Positions 14,441 to 23,149 are shown, counted from the first letter of the stretch. The stretch: 33,870 bases of DNA from Candidatus Avelusimicrobium bubulum (GCA_902798835.1 CADBYN010000010.1:11745-45614); one strand, 5' to 3'. The notes: generated by a model not told the origin, from the letters alone. Made by a program: numbers and translations.

Positions 14441-15163
14441 ATGACTTTACGAACTGGTGACGCACGGTTTCCAAGAACGAATTACAAGACATCAAGATAT
14501 TGTGTTGCCTATTTAGACTTTTTAGGTGGAACTGACATCATCCGACATGATGATCAAAATAAGCATTTAAACATAATCAACATGATATTTGAAGATGCTA
14601 AGAAAGAATCTCAAATATTTTTCCAAGGTGCTTTTGTAAAGATCTTTTCCGATAACATTTTATTAGCGTTACCAACGGATAATGACAATAGAGAACAAAA
14701 TATAAAAAGTATAGTCAATCTCGTCAGCAATTTTGTTCATCAAGCAGCAGATAATGGCTATTTAATACGAGGGGCACTGACTGAAGGTGATTTCTTCCAC
14801 AACGACATTATTGTTTATGGAAAAGCACTTGTAGAGGCCGTTGAAATGGAAGAAAAGTATGCCATATACCCTCGAGTTATTGTGAAAAAGGAAATAGCCA
14901 AACTCCTGCCCCAATACTTTTATCCTTGTGCTGATGGTTGGAATGGCATTAATCACACCATCTTTGACTTTGGATTTGATTCTACAAATTTTAAATACAC
15001 CCTCTTATCCCAATTGTCAGCTAAAAAGAATGATGTTAAAGTGCGGCAAAAGATAATGTGGGCAATAACTGAATTTAACATTACGAGTAATGTCAGGCGC
15101 CAAATGGGTGCTTTAAGTCATGAGATCATTACCCGTAAAGAAATAGAAGATGCTCTCAAATAA
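14441..15163 (+). CDS. Protein with class III nucleotide-cyclase-like domain, possible signalling enzyme
   Basis: The 240-residue protein lacks a signal or membrane helix. Its fold resembles a cyclase homology domain: YCVAYLDFLGG places Asp26 where the first metal-binding Asp of FxDxxG lies; KIFSDNILLALP puts Asp71 at the second metal site after a beta-hairpin; IRGALTEGDFF (110-119) resembles the RxGxxxG strand, and IVYGKALVEAVEMEE the G-x-A-x-x-A-x-x-L/M-E helix that follows. The usual base-selecting residues are not clear. Similar soluble proteins are usually left as hypothetical. It begins 17 bp after the WYL gene and is last in the operon; no cyclic-nucleotide-binding effector of the Pycsar type is encoded nearby. 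Fold is fairly likely, activity unknown. Confidence 0.6.
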   Translation: MTLRTGDARFPRTNYKTSRYCVAYLDFLGGTDIIRHDDQNKHLNIINMIFEDAKKESQIFFQGAFVKIFSDNILLALPTDNDNREQNIKSIVNLVSNFVHQAADNGYLIRGALTEGDFFHNDIIVYGKALVEAVEMEEKYAIYPRVIVKKEIAKLLPQYFYPCADGWNGINHTIFDFGFDSTNFKYTLLSQLSAKKNDVKVRQKIMWAITEFNITSNVRRQMGALSHEIITRKEIEDALK

Positions 15164-15250
15164 GGATTTTAGGGAAGATATTATCTCGTCTTGTATAGAA
15201 AATTGTTAGAATATGAGTTAGAAGGTTTTTACCTGTGAGGGAGATTTAGA

Positions 15251-18148
15251 ATGCCAAAAGCAATGTCAGAGTACGAAGTAGAGTCACTATACATCGATAG
15301 ACTCGACGAAATGGGATATGATTACATAGATCTCAAAAACTATGATGATGTATGTGCCAACTTCAGGAAGCAATTTTGTAAGTTAAATAGCCAAGAACTG
15401 ATAGCCGCCAAAGGCATTGCCGAATTATCTGATGCGGAATTCGATAGGGTAATGATTCGCCTTGAGAACCATACCATCTATGAATCCGCTAAAATCCTTC
15501 GGGAAAAATGGATTCTAGAATTGGATAATGGTAAAACAATTTATGTGGAATTCTTTACAGGTGACGAAACCCGTAATATCTACCAAGTAACACATCAGGT
15601 CACGATGGATCCCGCCCACAAAGATGATGTCCTGTATAAGAATAGATATGACGTCACTATCCTTATAAACGGATTGCCATTGGTGCAGACAGAACTTAAA
15701 CGCCCTGGCATCGAAATTAACGAAGCCGTAAACCAAATCAACCGATACCGCAGATTTTCTTTTAGAGGGATTTTTAGATACATTCAGTTTTTTATTATTT
15801 CCAACTCGACAATGACGAAGTACTGCGCCAATATCAACGAAAATGACGCTTTTGGCCATAAACAAGATATCCTTAAATCACTCACGTTCTTTTGGACGGA
15901 TGAAAACAATGTCCGAATTAACAAGCTAATGGATTTTACAAACGCATTTCTACCCAAATCTCACTTGACGGAAATGTTGAGTAAGTATTTCGTTATAAAA
16001 GATACAGAGCCCGTTTTGCTTATCATGCGTCCGTACCAAGTCTATGCGGTAAAGCGAGCATTTGACCGTATTATTATGGCAAATGTGAACGGGTTTGTAT
16101 TCCACACGACGGGTAGTGGAAAAACTCTTACTAGCTATAAACTCGCTTCTTTACTTCGGGATGACCGCAGAATTGATAAAGTATTCTTTCTGATAGATAG
16201 GAACGACTTGGATGACCAAACCGTAGACGAATACAACTCTTTCGAAGCAGGTTGTGTTGATCAGACCGATAATACATACAACCTCGTTAAGGGACTACAA
16301 GATTCTTCTAAAACCTTGATAGTTACCACCATTCAGAAAATGGCTACGGCTCTTCGCTCCGAAAAATATACCACCATTATGGATGCTTTTAAGTCAAATA
16401 AATGCGTATTTATTATTGACGAATGCCACCGTTCACAATTCGGTAAGATGCATGCCCAAATACGCCGACATTTCGAGAATTCCAACTATATCGGATTTAC
16501 AGGCACTCCTATCTTTGCAGAAAACAAAGGACCACAAGGACAGACGACAGCTGATATCTTCCGGTCGGGAACTCTTGATCCGTGTATCCACAAGTACATG
16601 ATTAAAGAGGCCATTGCGGATGGTAACGTGCTCCGTTTTTCTGTAGAATACATGAGGAGCTTATCAATTTCTAGCGTAAAGGACTCTAAAATAGACGCTA
16701 AATTGCTTGATGACGCCGAATATTGCCGGAGACACCACATAGACCTTGAAGAACTCTACCATTCTGATGCTCGTATAGCCGCCATTTCCGACGATATTCT
16801 TGGCCATTTAAGTCAACACACAAGGCTGGAAAACAATAACGTCTATACGGCTATTTTTGCCATAGATAAAATTCCTACACTTATTAAGTATTATAACTAC
16901 ATGAAGGCCCACAACCCGAAAGGATATAAGATTGCGGCCATCTTTACTTATCAAGCCAACCAAGACATGGAAGAAAGTCCCGATCAACATGCCGCAGAGC
17001 AACTAGAATCCTGCATGAAGGACTATAATGCTATGTTCGGGACGGACTATGACCTCAGCAAATTTGATGCCTATCGCAAAGATATTTCCAAAAGGATGAA
17101 ACAAAAAGACCTTCCACAGGTCGATTTGCTGTTGGTAGTTAACATGTTCCTTACGGGATTTGATAGTAAGCCAACTAATACGTTGTTCCTCGATAAAAAT
17201 CTTGTATGGCACTCATTAGTTCAGGCATATAGCCGCACTAATCGTGTCGATAAAGTCACAAAACAATTCGGACAGATTGTTACCTACCGTAATATCAAAA
17301 AGGCGCAGGACGAGGCCCTTAAACTCTATTCCGGAGACGGAGACCCGAACGCTTATCTGCTTAAGTCCTATGACTACTATGTCGCAGAATACTATAAGCA
17401 AGTGAAGACGCTCCGGTCTGTTGTAGCTTCCGCCAGTGATGCCGGGAATTTACAATCCGAAGATGACATTAGGGCATTTATTATCGCATTTAGAACCCTA
17501 GCAGGTATTTTGAGTACATTAAAGACTTTCTCTAAGTTTGACTGGGCTGATCTCGCTCCGGCTTTGGATGAAGACGAGTATGCGGATTACAAGTCGTGGT
17601 ATCTGTATTACTACGATAAACACAAAGGCAAAGGGAAAGAATCCATCCTGGGGAATGTCGATTTTAATATTGAACTTGTCCGCACGGATAAGATTAATGT
17701 GGTTTATATTCTTAACTTGTTAAAAGAAATCAATCGCAATAGTGTGGACGAAATGAAGAAGTCTATAGACCTGATACTCCGAGAGATTGAACGCTCTGAT
17801 AACGAAAAAATGCGCTACAAACGTGAAATTATGAAAGCATTCGTTACGGAACGTTTCTTTGACCTAGATCCCGAAGCAGACATTATTGAGGCTTATAGCG
17901 AATACGAAAAAGAAGTGTTGCAGACAGATATCGAAGAATTCTCAACAGAGAACAAGTTGGACGTAGAATTCGTATCTACCGTTTTGCATAAATATTTCGT
18001 GGACCCCAAATCCATTACTAAGGAATACTTGCGTGTCGAATTAAGCAAGCAAGGTGTTAAAGGAATACTTAGACTCACGACTTGTATAGACAAATTGCAG
18101 GAATTCATGGAAAACAGTTGCAACAAATTTACCGCTGAAGATGCATAA
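15251..18148 (+). CDS. hsdR: Type I restriction enzyme, R subunit
   Basis: The 965-residue protein has an N-terminal PD-(D/E)xK nuclease: Asp about 133 in NRYDVTIL and Glu147-x-Lys149 in QTELKRPG. The superfamily 2 motor follows: Walker A TTGSGKT near 288-293, DECH near 388-391 in FIIDECHRSQFG, motif III FTGTP near 416, and motif VI QAYSRTNRV. A C-terminal helical region binds the methylase core. It translocates DNA with ATP and cuts unmethylated DNA away from the recognition site. GAGGGAG precedes the ATG. It heads a compact operon, R-M-S, 87 bp after the cyclase-like gene with no terminator seen between, so read-through from that operon is possible. It looks intact. Confidence 0.97.
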   Translation: MPKAMSEYEVESLYIDRLDEMGYDYIDLKNYDDVCANFRKQFCKLNSQELIAAKGIAELSDAEFDRVMIRLENHTIYESAKILREKWILELDNGKTIYVEFFTGDETRNIYQVTHQVTMDPAHKDDVLYKNRYDVTILINGLPLVQTELKRPGIEINEAVNQINRYRRFSFRGIFRYIQFFIISNSTMTKYCANINENDAFGHKQDILKSLTFFWTDENNVRINKLMDFTNAFLPKSHLTEMLSKYFVIKDTEPVLLIMRPYQVYAVKRAFDRIIMANVNGFVFHTTGSGKTLTSYKLASLLRDDRRIDKVFFLIDRNDLDDQTVDEYNSFEAGCVDQTDNTYNLVKGLQDSSKTLIVTTIQKMATALRSEKYTTIMDAFKSNKCVFIIDECHRSQFGKMHAQIRRHFENSNYIGFTGTPIFAENKGPQGQTTADIFRSGTLDPCIHKYMIKEAIADGNVLRFSVEYMRSLSISSVKDSKIDAKLLDDAEYCRRHHIDLEELYHSDARIAAISDDILGHLSQHTRLENNNVYTAIFAIDKIPTLIKYYNYMKAHNPKGYKIAAIFTYQANQDMEESPDQHAAEQLESCMKDYNAMFGTDYDLSKFDAYRKDISKRMKQKDLPQVDLLLVVNMFLTGFDSKPTNTLFLDKNLVWHSLVQAYSRTNRVDKVTKQFGQIVTYRNIKKAQDEALKLYSGDGDPNAYLLKSYDYYVAEYYKQVKTLRSVVASASDAGNLQSEDDIRAFIIAFRTLAGILSTLKTFSKFDWADLAPALDEDEYADYKSWYLYYYDKHKGKGKESILGNVDFNIELVRTDKINVVYILNLLKEINRNSVDEMKKSIDLILREIERSDNEKMRYKREIMKAFVTERFFDLDPEADIIEAYSEYEKEVLQTDIEEFSTENKLDVEFVSTVLHKYFVDPKSITKEYLRVELSKQGVKGILRLTTCIDKLQEFMENSCNKFTAEDA

Positions 18149-18163
18149 AAAAGGAGATAAAAG

Positions 18164-19756
18164 ATGGCAAATACCGTACAGAAGCAGTCTCAGGAACTAG
18201 CAACCCAACTTTGGGCCATAGCCGATGACTTGCGTGGCAATATGGATGCCAGCAAATTCAAGAACTATATTCTCGGAGTTATTTTCTATAGGTACTTATC
18301 TGAAAAAACCGAGAATTACATGAACGATTTGTTAAAGGATGATGGTATTTCCTATCGGGACGCGCTGAAAAACAAAAAACTAGCATCTACTGTTATGGAT
18401 TGGTCTATCGAGCACTTGGGGTACGTCATAGAGCCCAAATACCTATGGGCATCGCTTATAGACGAAATTAAAGGGGCCGAGTTCTCCATTGAACATTTCG
18501 ACAAGGCCATTTCTGCTCTTGTGGCCTCTACCATTGGGCAAGAATCCGAAGTGGCGTTTGATAAACTTTTCGATGACATGAATTTACAAGACAAAGACCT
18601 CGGGAAAGAAGTGTCAGAACGGACAGACCTTATCTCAAAAGTCATGTTAAAAGTTAACGATATCTCGTTTAACGTGGACAATGCGGAGATGGATGTCCTG
18701 GGAACAGCATACATGATACTAATTTCTCTATTCGCTTCTGATGCTGGTAAAAAAGGTGGCGAATTCTTTACACCAACATGTGCCTCGAAACTTTTAGCTC
18801 GGCTTGCTACAGTAGGATTAAAGGAGGTGAAAAATGTGGCCGATAGCTGTGCAGGGTCCGGTTCCTTACTGCTTGAAGTACAAAACCACTTGTCTACCAA
18901 GAAAGTAGGACATTTTTACGCCACAGAGAAGAACGGTAGTAATTATAATTTACTTCGTATGAATCTCCTTATGCATGGTGTGCCTTATAAACAGTTTAGT
19001 TGTTTCAATTCCGATTCCATAAAAACCGATAACTATTATGAGAACGGAAAGCCTTTGGAGTTTGATATTCAAGTAGAAAACCCTCCTTATTCTCAGCCAT
19101 ATGACAAAACCCCAAAACTTTTAGAAGACCCTCGTTTTTCATCTTGTGGCGTTCTCACTCCTCAAGATAAAGCAGATTTAATGTTCGTGCAAAGCATGGT
19201 ATATCATATGGCCGATGATGGGAGGATTGCTGTCCTGCTTCCTAGTGGAACTCTCTTCCGTGGAAAACAAAAGAAGGATGGAAAAAATGAGGCGGAATAT
19301 GATATTCGCAGACATCTAATAGAACATTTAAATATTGTGGATGCAATAATTGGTCTTCCCGCAAAAATGTTTCACGGTGCAAAACTTCCTGTCATTGTAA
19401 TGATTTTAAAGAAAAAGCGTAATGGAAATTCAGACAATATTCTATTCATAGACGCAAGCAAATATTTCACTCCTGAAAAAAATGCAAATATCATTACAGA
19501 CGAGGATATTGATCGAATATATAACGCATATGTAAATAGAGTTGACATTGAGAAATTCTCTCATGTGGCGTCGCTAGATGAAATAAGAGAGAATGATTAT
19601 AATTGCAATGTTCCTCGCTATGTAGATAGTTTCGAAAAAGAGGAAATTATAGACATAAAAGCACAGAATACTGTGATAAAAAAATGTACCCAAAAATCAG
19701 ATGCTATCGATAAAAAATTAGAAAACTTTTTTAAAGAACTAGGGTTGGAGGCGTAG
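18164..19756 (+). CDS. hsdM: Type I restriction-modification methylase, M subunit
   Basis: The 530-residue protein carries an N-terminal HsdM helical domain (QELATQLWAIADDLRGNMD...YILGVIFYRYLSEK) and an N6-adenine methylase domain. The latter shows GGEFFTPTCASKLLA, motif I DSCAGSGSLLL (Asp226; the family more often has D-P-x-C-G-S-G), and catalytic NPPY at about 306-309. It uses S-adenosylmethionine to methylate adenines at the site chosen by HsdS and forms the M2S core. AAGGAGA before the ATG is a strong ribosome binding site, and the gap to hsdR is only 15 bp. Confidence 0.97.
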   Translation: MANTVQKQSQELATQLWAIADDLRGNMDASKFKNYILGVIFYRYLSEKTENYMNDLLKDDGISYRDALKNKKLASTVMDWSIEHLGYVIEPKYLWASLIDEIKGAEFSIEHFDKAISALVASTIGQESEVAFDKLFDDMNLQDKDLGKEVSERTDLISKVMLKVNDISFNVDNAEMDVLGTAYMILISLFASDAGKKGGEFFTPTCASKLLARLATVGLKEVKNVADSCAGSGSLLLEVQNHLSTKKVGHFYATEKNGSNYNLLRMNLLMHGVPYKQFSCFNSDSIKTDNYYENGKPLEFDIQVENPPYSQPYDKTPKLLEDPRFSSCGVLTPQDKADLMFVQSMVYHMADDGRIAVLLPSGTLFRGKQKKDGKNEAEYDIRRHLIEHLNIVDAIIGLPAKMFHGAKLPVIVMILKKKRNGNSDNILFIDASKYFTPEKNANIITDEDIDRIYNAYVNRVDIEKFSHVASLDEIRENDYNCNVPRYVDSFEKEEIIDIKAQNTVIKKCTQKSDAIDKKLENFFKELGLEA

Positions 19757-19762
19757 AAAAGA

Positions 19763-20977
19763 ATGCCTGTATTGAGATTTAAGGACGCAAACGGACATGC
19801 TTTTGAAGCCCCTGATGAGCTTACGATCCATGATCTGTTCGATAAAGTAAAAACAACAAATAAAGACGGTCAGAACAAGAACGTGATTACAAACTCTGCA
19901 GAACACGGACTTATTCCACAAAGGGATTTTTTTGACAAAGATATCGCCGTTGATGGAAACACAAGTAAATATACAATAATAACGGACGGAGATTTCGTCT
20001 ACAACCCAAGAAAATCGTCTACTGCTCCATATGGTCCGTTTAATTGTTATACGCGGAAAGAGCCAGGCATTGTATCGCCCTTGTATTTTTGTCTAACTCC
20101 AAAAAACAAAGAATTTACTCCGTATCTGTTATATTATTTTGCTAGTCCGGCATGGTATTCATATATTTACCATAATGGCAATCAGGGCGGTGCTAGGCAT
20201 GACCGTGTAGGCATGACGAATTCTCTATTACAAGGAATTCCTGTTACGCTTCCTTGCCTTGAAGAACAGAAAAAAATCACTACATTTCTTTCTTTGTATG
20301 ACGAATATGTAAAAACGCAAGAGAATAAAGTTGATGCGTTAGAAAAACGCCGTAAAGGGTTGCTCCAACAGATATTTTCAAAGGATATACGATTTAAAGA
20401 TGAAGAAGACAATGAATATGCAGACTGGCAAGAGATGTCTTTGGATTCCGTGTTGTTAGAATACAATGAAAAAAGTTCCAAAGATGGCATCTACGAACAC
20501 GTTTCTTTGACTAAAGAAGGTGTTATTCCTAAAACTGAGCGATACAATCGGGATCATTTAGTGACACACGAAGATAAAGAATATCGTGTAACCCATTTAG
20601 ACGATATTTGTTACAATCCAGCAAATCTTAAATTCGGTGTTATATGCAGGAACAAATATAAAGATGCTATCTTTTCGCCAATATATGTAACTTTTAAGGT
20701 AAAAAAAGGCTTTATTCCTGCTTTCGTTGAAAGGCTCCTTGTCCGTAATTCTTTTATTCAAGAAGCTTTACAATACCAGGAAGGGTCAATATATGAGAGA
20801 ATGGCCGTGAGTCCAGAGGATTTGCTTTCAATGCCTATTGATATGCCTTCATTGCCTGAACAAAAGAAAATTGCTCAATTTTTCGATTTGATAGACAAAC
20901 AGATTCAAGTTGAAAAAGACAAACTCGAAGCAATTAAGCTAGTAAAGAAGGGCCTACTGCAACAGATGTTTGTCTAA
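19763..20977 (+). CDS. hsdS: Type I specificity subunit with two target-recognition domains
   Basis: The 404-residue protein starts 6 bp after hsdM and is built from two similar halves. Each opens with an LRFKD/IRFKD segment, followed by a target-recognition domain. Each closes with a conserved helix, LEEQKKITTFLSLYDEYV...KRRKGLLQQIF near 165-212 and LPEQKKIAQFFDLIDKQI...VKKGLLQQMF at the end. The two domains read the two halves of a split site; the bases cannot be inferred here. GGAGG inside the end of hsdM serves as ribosome binding site. No partial second hsdS or inverted repeats for specificity shuffling are present in the window. Confidence 0.95.
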   Translation: MPVLRFKDANGHAFEAPDELTIHDLFDKVKTTNKDGQNKNVITNSAEHGLIPQRDFFDKDIAVDGNTSKYTIITDGDFVYNPRKSSTAPYGPFNCYTRKEPGIVSPLYFCLTPKNKEFTPYLLYYFASPAWYSYIYHNGNQGGARHDRVGMTNSLLQGIPVTLPCLEEQKKITTFLSLYDEYVKTQENKVDALEKRRKGLLQQIFSKDIRFKDEEDNEYADWQEMSLDSVLLEYNEKSSKDGIYEHVSLTKEGVIPKTERYNRDHLVTHEDKEYRVTHLDDICYNPANLKFGVICRNKYKDAIFSPIYVTFKVKKGFIPAFVERLLVRNSFIQEALQYQEGSIYERMAVSPEDLLSMPIDMPSLPEQKKIAQFFDLIDKQIQVEKDKLEAIKLVKKGLLQQMFV

Positions 20978-21025
20978 TTACAATTCTAGGAACCATCGAA
21001 GGATCTAGCTTTTCTTAAAAGTTAC

Positions 21026-21988
21026 ATGAATACGAAAACCGAATTATCACATCATAAAAATCTCATGAAACAATGGGATAAATATAAACGCATGCTGTCA
21101 CGGAAGTTAGGAGGAATACCGAGAGGATGGTTAATTTTGAGTGATTATTGCCTAGATGATCCCCATAAAAATGCTTGTGTGACGTTTACAATCTCTCCTA
21201 TGCAGAATCTATATGTCCTTGGAAAACAACTTCGAGAAGCGTTGCCAAGGGATTTCAAAGATATCGGCACTGTACCTGAAGAGACATTGCTCTTTTTAAG
21301 GGATTATAAATATTTCTTTACTATTTCTATCATTCTTACTGATATTAATAAATCGGAAATCGTTAAAGATCTGCAAAATATGGTGCAGTACATATGTGAT
21401 AACTACACCAAAATGCCTCCGGCAATGATTTATCGTATTAAAAAATTTCGTGAATACTTAAAACGAAAAAATAAAAATCATAATGTTCTCAAGAACCTTT
21501 CTCTAGTAGCTCTCATATTTTCTCAGATTGTCGAATTTTTGAGTATTAAGCACTCTGCCAAACAAATACAATGGATTTCTGACCGAGATGATGTATTAAA
21601 CATCGAAGGCGGTATCATTTTCGACATTATCAATATAATAACGACTCGATTAATCCGGGGACGTCGTCGATCGATTTCTCTGGGGGTAGGGCTTGAAGAC
21701 AAAAAAGCTGGAGAATATGGTTTTGATGTGTTTATTCGGTATCCAGACATTGTCGCGGGAGCAGTATCTTCTTTAGATTACGAAAAGCACCGGGTAACTA
21801 AGCCAAAGCATTTAGAATTACTTATAAATTCAGTTTTTAAGAATCCTAATATTTTAATGCTACAACTCAAAAACGAGCGTTTAAATTTGATCAGATATGT
21901 ACCAAACCCTAAATTTTCTTCCTCAGCCATTATACGGGTAGAAAAGGATAAGAATTTAATTCCACAAGCTCCTAGTAACCTTTGCTAG
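21026..21988 (+). CDS. Unrecognised 320-residue soluble protein downstream of hsdS
   Basis: I do not recognise the family. The protein has no signal peptide or clear membrane helix. The N-terminal third is basic (NLMKQWDKYKRMLSRKLGG). A middle helical region has KKFREYLKRKNKN. The most distinctive stretch is QIQWISDRDDVLNIEGGIIFD near 180-200, then RLIRGRRRSISLGVGLED and FDVFIRYPDIVAGAVSSLDYEK; the acidic residues after strand-like segments could form a metal site of an RNase H-like or nuclease fold, a guess only. It starts 48 bp after hsdS without a strong ribosome binding site, and may be co-transcribed with it. Its end is next to the right border repeat. Confidence 0.7.
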   Translation: MNTKTELSHHKNLMKQWDKYKRMLSRKLGGIPRGWLILSDYCLDDPHKNACVTFTISPMQNLYVLGKQLREALPRDFKDIGTVPEETLLFLRDYKYFFTISIILTDINKSEIVKDLQNMVQYICDNYTKMPPAMIYRIKKFREYLKRKNKNHNVLKNLSLVALIFSQIVEFLSIKHSAKQIQWISDRDDVLNIEGGIIFDIINIITTRLIRGRRRSISLGVGLEDKKAGEYGFDVFIRYPDIVAGAVSSLDYEKHRVTKPKHLELLINSVFKNPNILMLQLKNERLNLIRYVPNPKFSSSAIIRVEKDKNLIPQAPSNLC

Positions 21989-22029
21989 TTTTTATTTAGT
22001 GTCCAAATTTTACTGTTGCTTAAAATTAT

Positions 22030-22315
22030 AGTGTCCAGAAGTATGTAGGTTGGCATAATAAAAATCGGGCATTTTCCCGTATAATTGCGGGGGTGGGGAT
22101 ATACGTTATAGTGTCCAAATTGTGCCCACCACTTTCATAGTTTTTGGCTTTCTTGTTAGCAGATTCTTAGTAGTTCTCGACGAAGAAGTATAAAAATAAA
22201 TCGCGCACAAAAAGCACGCGATTTTTAGGCCAAATTCTGCCCTATTTTGAAGCAGTTTATCGACGACAAAAAAATAAGAACCACTATGAAAGTGGCTCTT
22301 TAAAAGTGCGCCCAA
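22030..22315. repeat. Right border repeat block, colinear with 2155-2625
   Basis: It holds, in order, agtgtccaga (22030), ggcataataaaa (22052), atagtgtccaaa with tgtgccca (22108-22128), ttcatagttttt (22134), ttagtagtt, cgacgaagaagtata (about 22179), a cgcg hairpin, ccaaattctgc, cgacgac, an A-run, a terminator hairpin and gtgcgcccaa (22306-22315). The last word is the 3' end of the tRNA-Arg gene. No gene is visible in 21989-22306. Confidence 0.6.
22268..22298 (-). terminator. Terminator of tRNA-Arg
   Basis: On the minus strand GAGCCAC / GTGGTTC (one G-T pair), 7-base loop, followed by TTATTTTTTTG. The stem begins 9 bases after the tRNA 3' end. Confidence 0.85.
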
Positions 22316-22378
22316 CAGGAATCGAACTTGTATCTTCAGCTCCGCAGGCTGACACTCTATCCATTGAGCTATGGGCGC
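22307..22378 (-). tRNA. tRNA-Arg, anticodon GCG
   Basis: The 72-base cloverleaf has a 7-bp acceptor stem GCGCCCA/TGGGCGC, D arm GCTC...GAGT, anticodon stem TCAGC/GCTGA with loop CTGCGGA (anticodon GCG, decoding CGC and CGU), and T arm ACAAG-TTCGATT-CCTGT. The discriminator is A and CCA is not encoded. The T stem has one A-C mismatch at the 52-62 pair. The acceptor and D arm resemble tRNA-Arg(CCG) of other bacteria. It has its own promoter and terminator. Its 3' end faces the accessory region, the usual orientation for island insertion. Confidence 0.9.
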
Positions 22379-22423
22379 GAAAAACGAAACACAAATCAAC
22401 TACACAAATTTTGCTACTTAATT

Positions 22424-22452
22424 AGTATAGCATTTTACAAGATTCGTTTCAA
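22424..22452 (-). promoter_or_regulatory. Promoter of tRNA-Arg
   Basis: Minus strand TTGAAA, 17-bp spacer, TATACT, with an extended TGC before the -10. It predicts a start near 22417, about 40 bases before the tRNA. It overlaps the 3' end of the next gene to the right only slightly, if at all. Confidence 0.8.
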
Positions 22453-22455
22453 TTC

Positions 22456-23094
22456 TTAAAACCTTACTCCGACGCGCGCACGTAATGCTGTCTCTGTTTT
22501 GGAGTCCGTCTTGTAATAGCGGGGCAGCTCCGTCGTTTGGTGGCGCAAGATATTCCCCTCTACACCGACAAAAACCACCTTCCACACATTTACCTCAACA
22601 CCTAATCCGGCCATCCAGTAAGGAATATTTTTCTTTTCACTACCCGGCCATTTGCGCGTTGCGATGGGATTGGAGGTATGGTCATAATTTAGCTGATGTT
22701 CCGTGCGACCATATCCAAGTAGCGCGTACACACGCGGGGAGGTATTGGGTGAGAGCGTAAATTTAACCACGCCCGCCAAGCGGTTTGTTTCGTAAGAAGA
22801 CACGAAAGCTTGTTTCATCTTTTCGTCCCCAAACTGCGTCATTTCCGCGCCGATGGACAGCCACGTTAGCGGCGCCCACAAAGCACGTACATCCCAACCT
22901 TTCAAGGCGGATGTATCCAAATCTTCCTCTTTTGTTTCCATTTTCTGAGATGAAAGCTGATAAGCGACAGATATTTCCCCATGCAACAAGGAAGAAATCG
23001 CCGAGGAAGATTCCCCAGCCCGATACACCGGAGAAGACAATGCGGGCATAGTCATCCCACACAAAACGAAGAACACCCAAGCAAGTTGTTTCAT
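22456..23094 (-). CDS. Small outer-membrane beta-barrel protein
   Basis: The 212-residue protein has a signal peptide (MKQLAWVFFVLCGMTMPALS, cut near ALS-S). Alternating hydrophobic strands follow, such as GEISVAYQLS, LSIGAEMTQFG, AGVVKFTLS, RVYALLGYG, MAGLGVEVNVWKVVFVGVEGNIL and a terminal strand ALRARVGVRF ending in Phe. This is typical of eight-stranded OmpA/OmpW-like barrels. The specific role is unknown. No Shine-Dalgarno is present; TAAAAT (23101-23106) lies six bases before the ATG, another candidate leaderless start. Confidence 0.75.
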   Translation of the reverse strand: MKQLAWVFFVLCGMTMPALSSPVYRAGESSSAISSLLHGEISVAYQLSSQKMETKEEDLDTSALKGWDVRALWAPLTWLSIGAEMTQFGDEKMKQAFVSSYETNRLAGVVKFTLSPNTSPRVYALLGYGRTEHQLNYDHTSNPIATRKWPGSEKKNIPYWMAGLGVEVNVWKVVFVGVEGNILRHQTTELPRYYKTDSKTETALRARVGVRF

Positions 23095-23149
23095 AGTTAT
23101 ATTTTATGAAACTCTTCCCGGGTGATAAATAATCAGTATTAGTTAGAAA

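Noticed and set aside
18352-18900. 182-codon open frame antisense to hsdM
   Set aside because: It is a shadow of the well-supported hsdM frame, Ser-rich and without a ribosome binding site or family features.
2155-22315. Insertion sequence with transposase
   Set aside because: The gtgtcca words recall IS termini, but no transposase gene or remnant, and no clear terminal inverted repeats with target duplication, were found.
22106-22399. 97-codon open frame on the minus strand
   Set aside because: It runs through the tRNA-Arg gene and its terminator and the border repeat, so it is not a protein gene.
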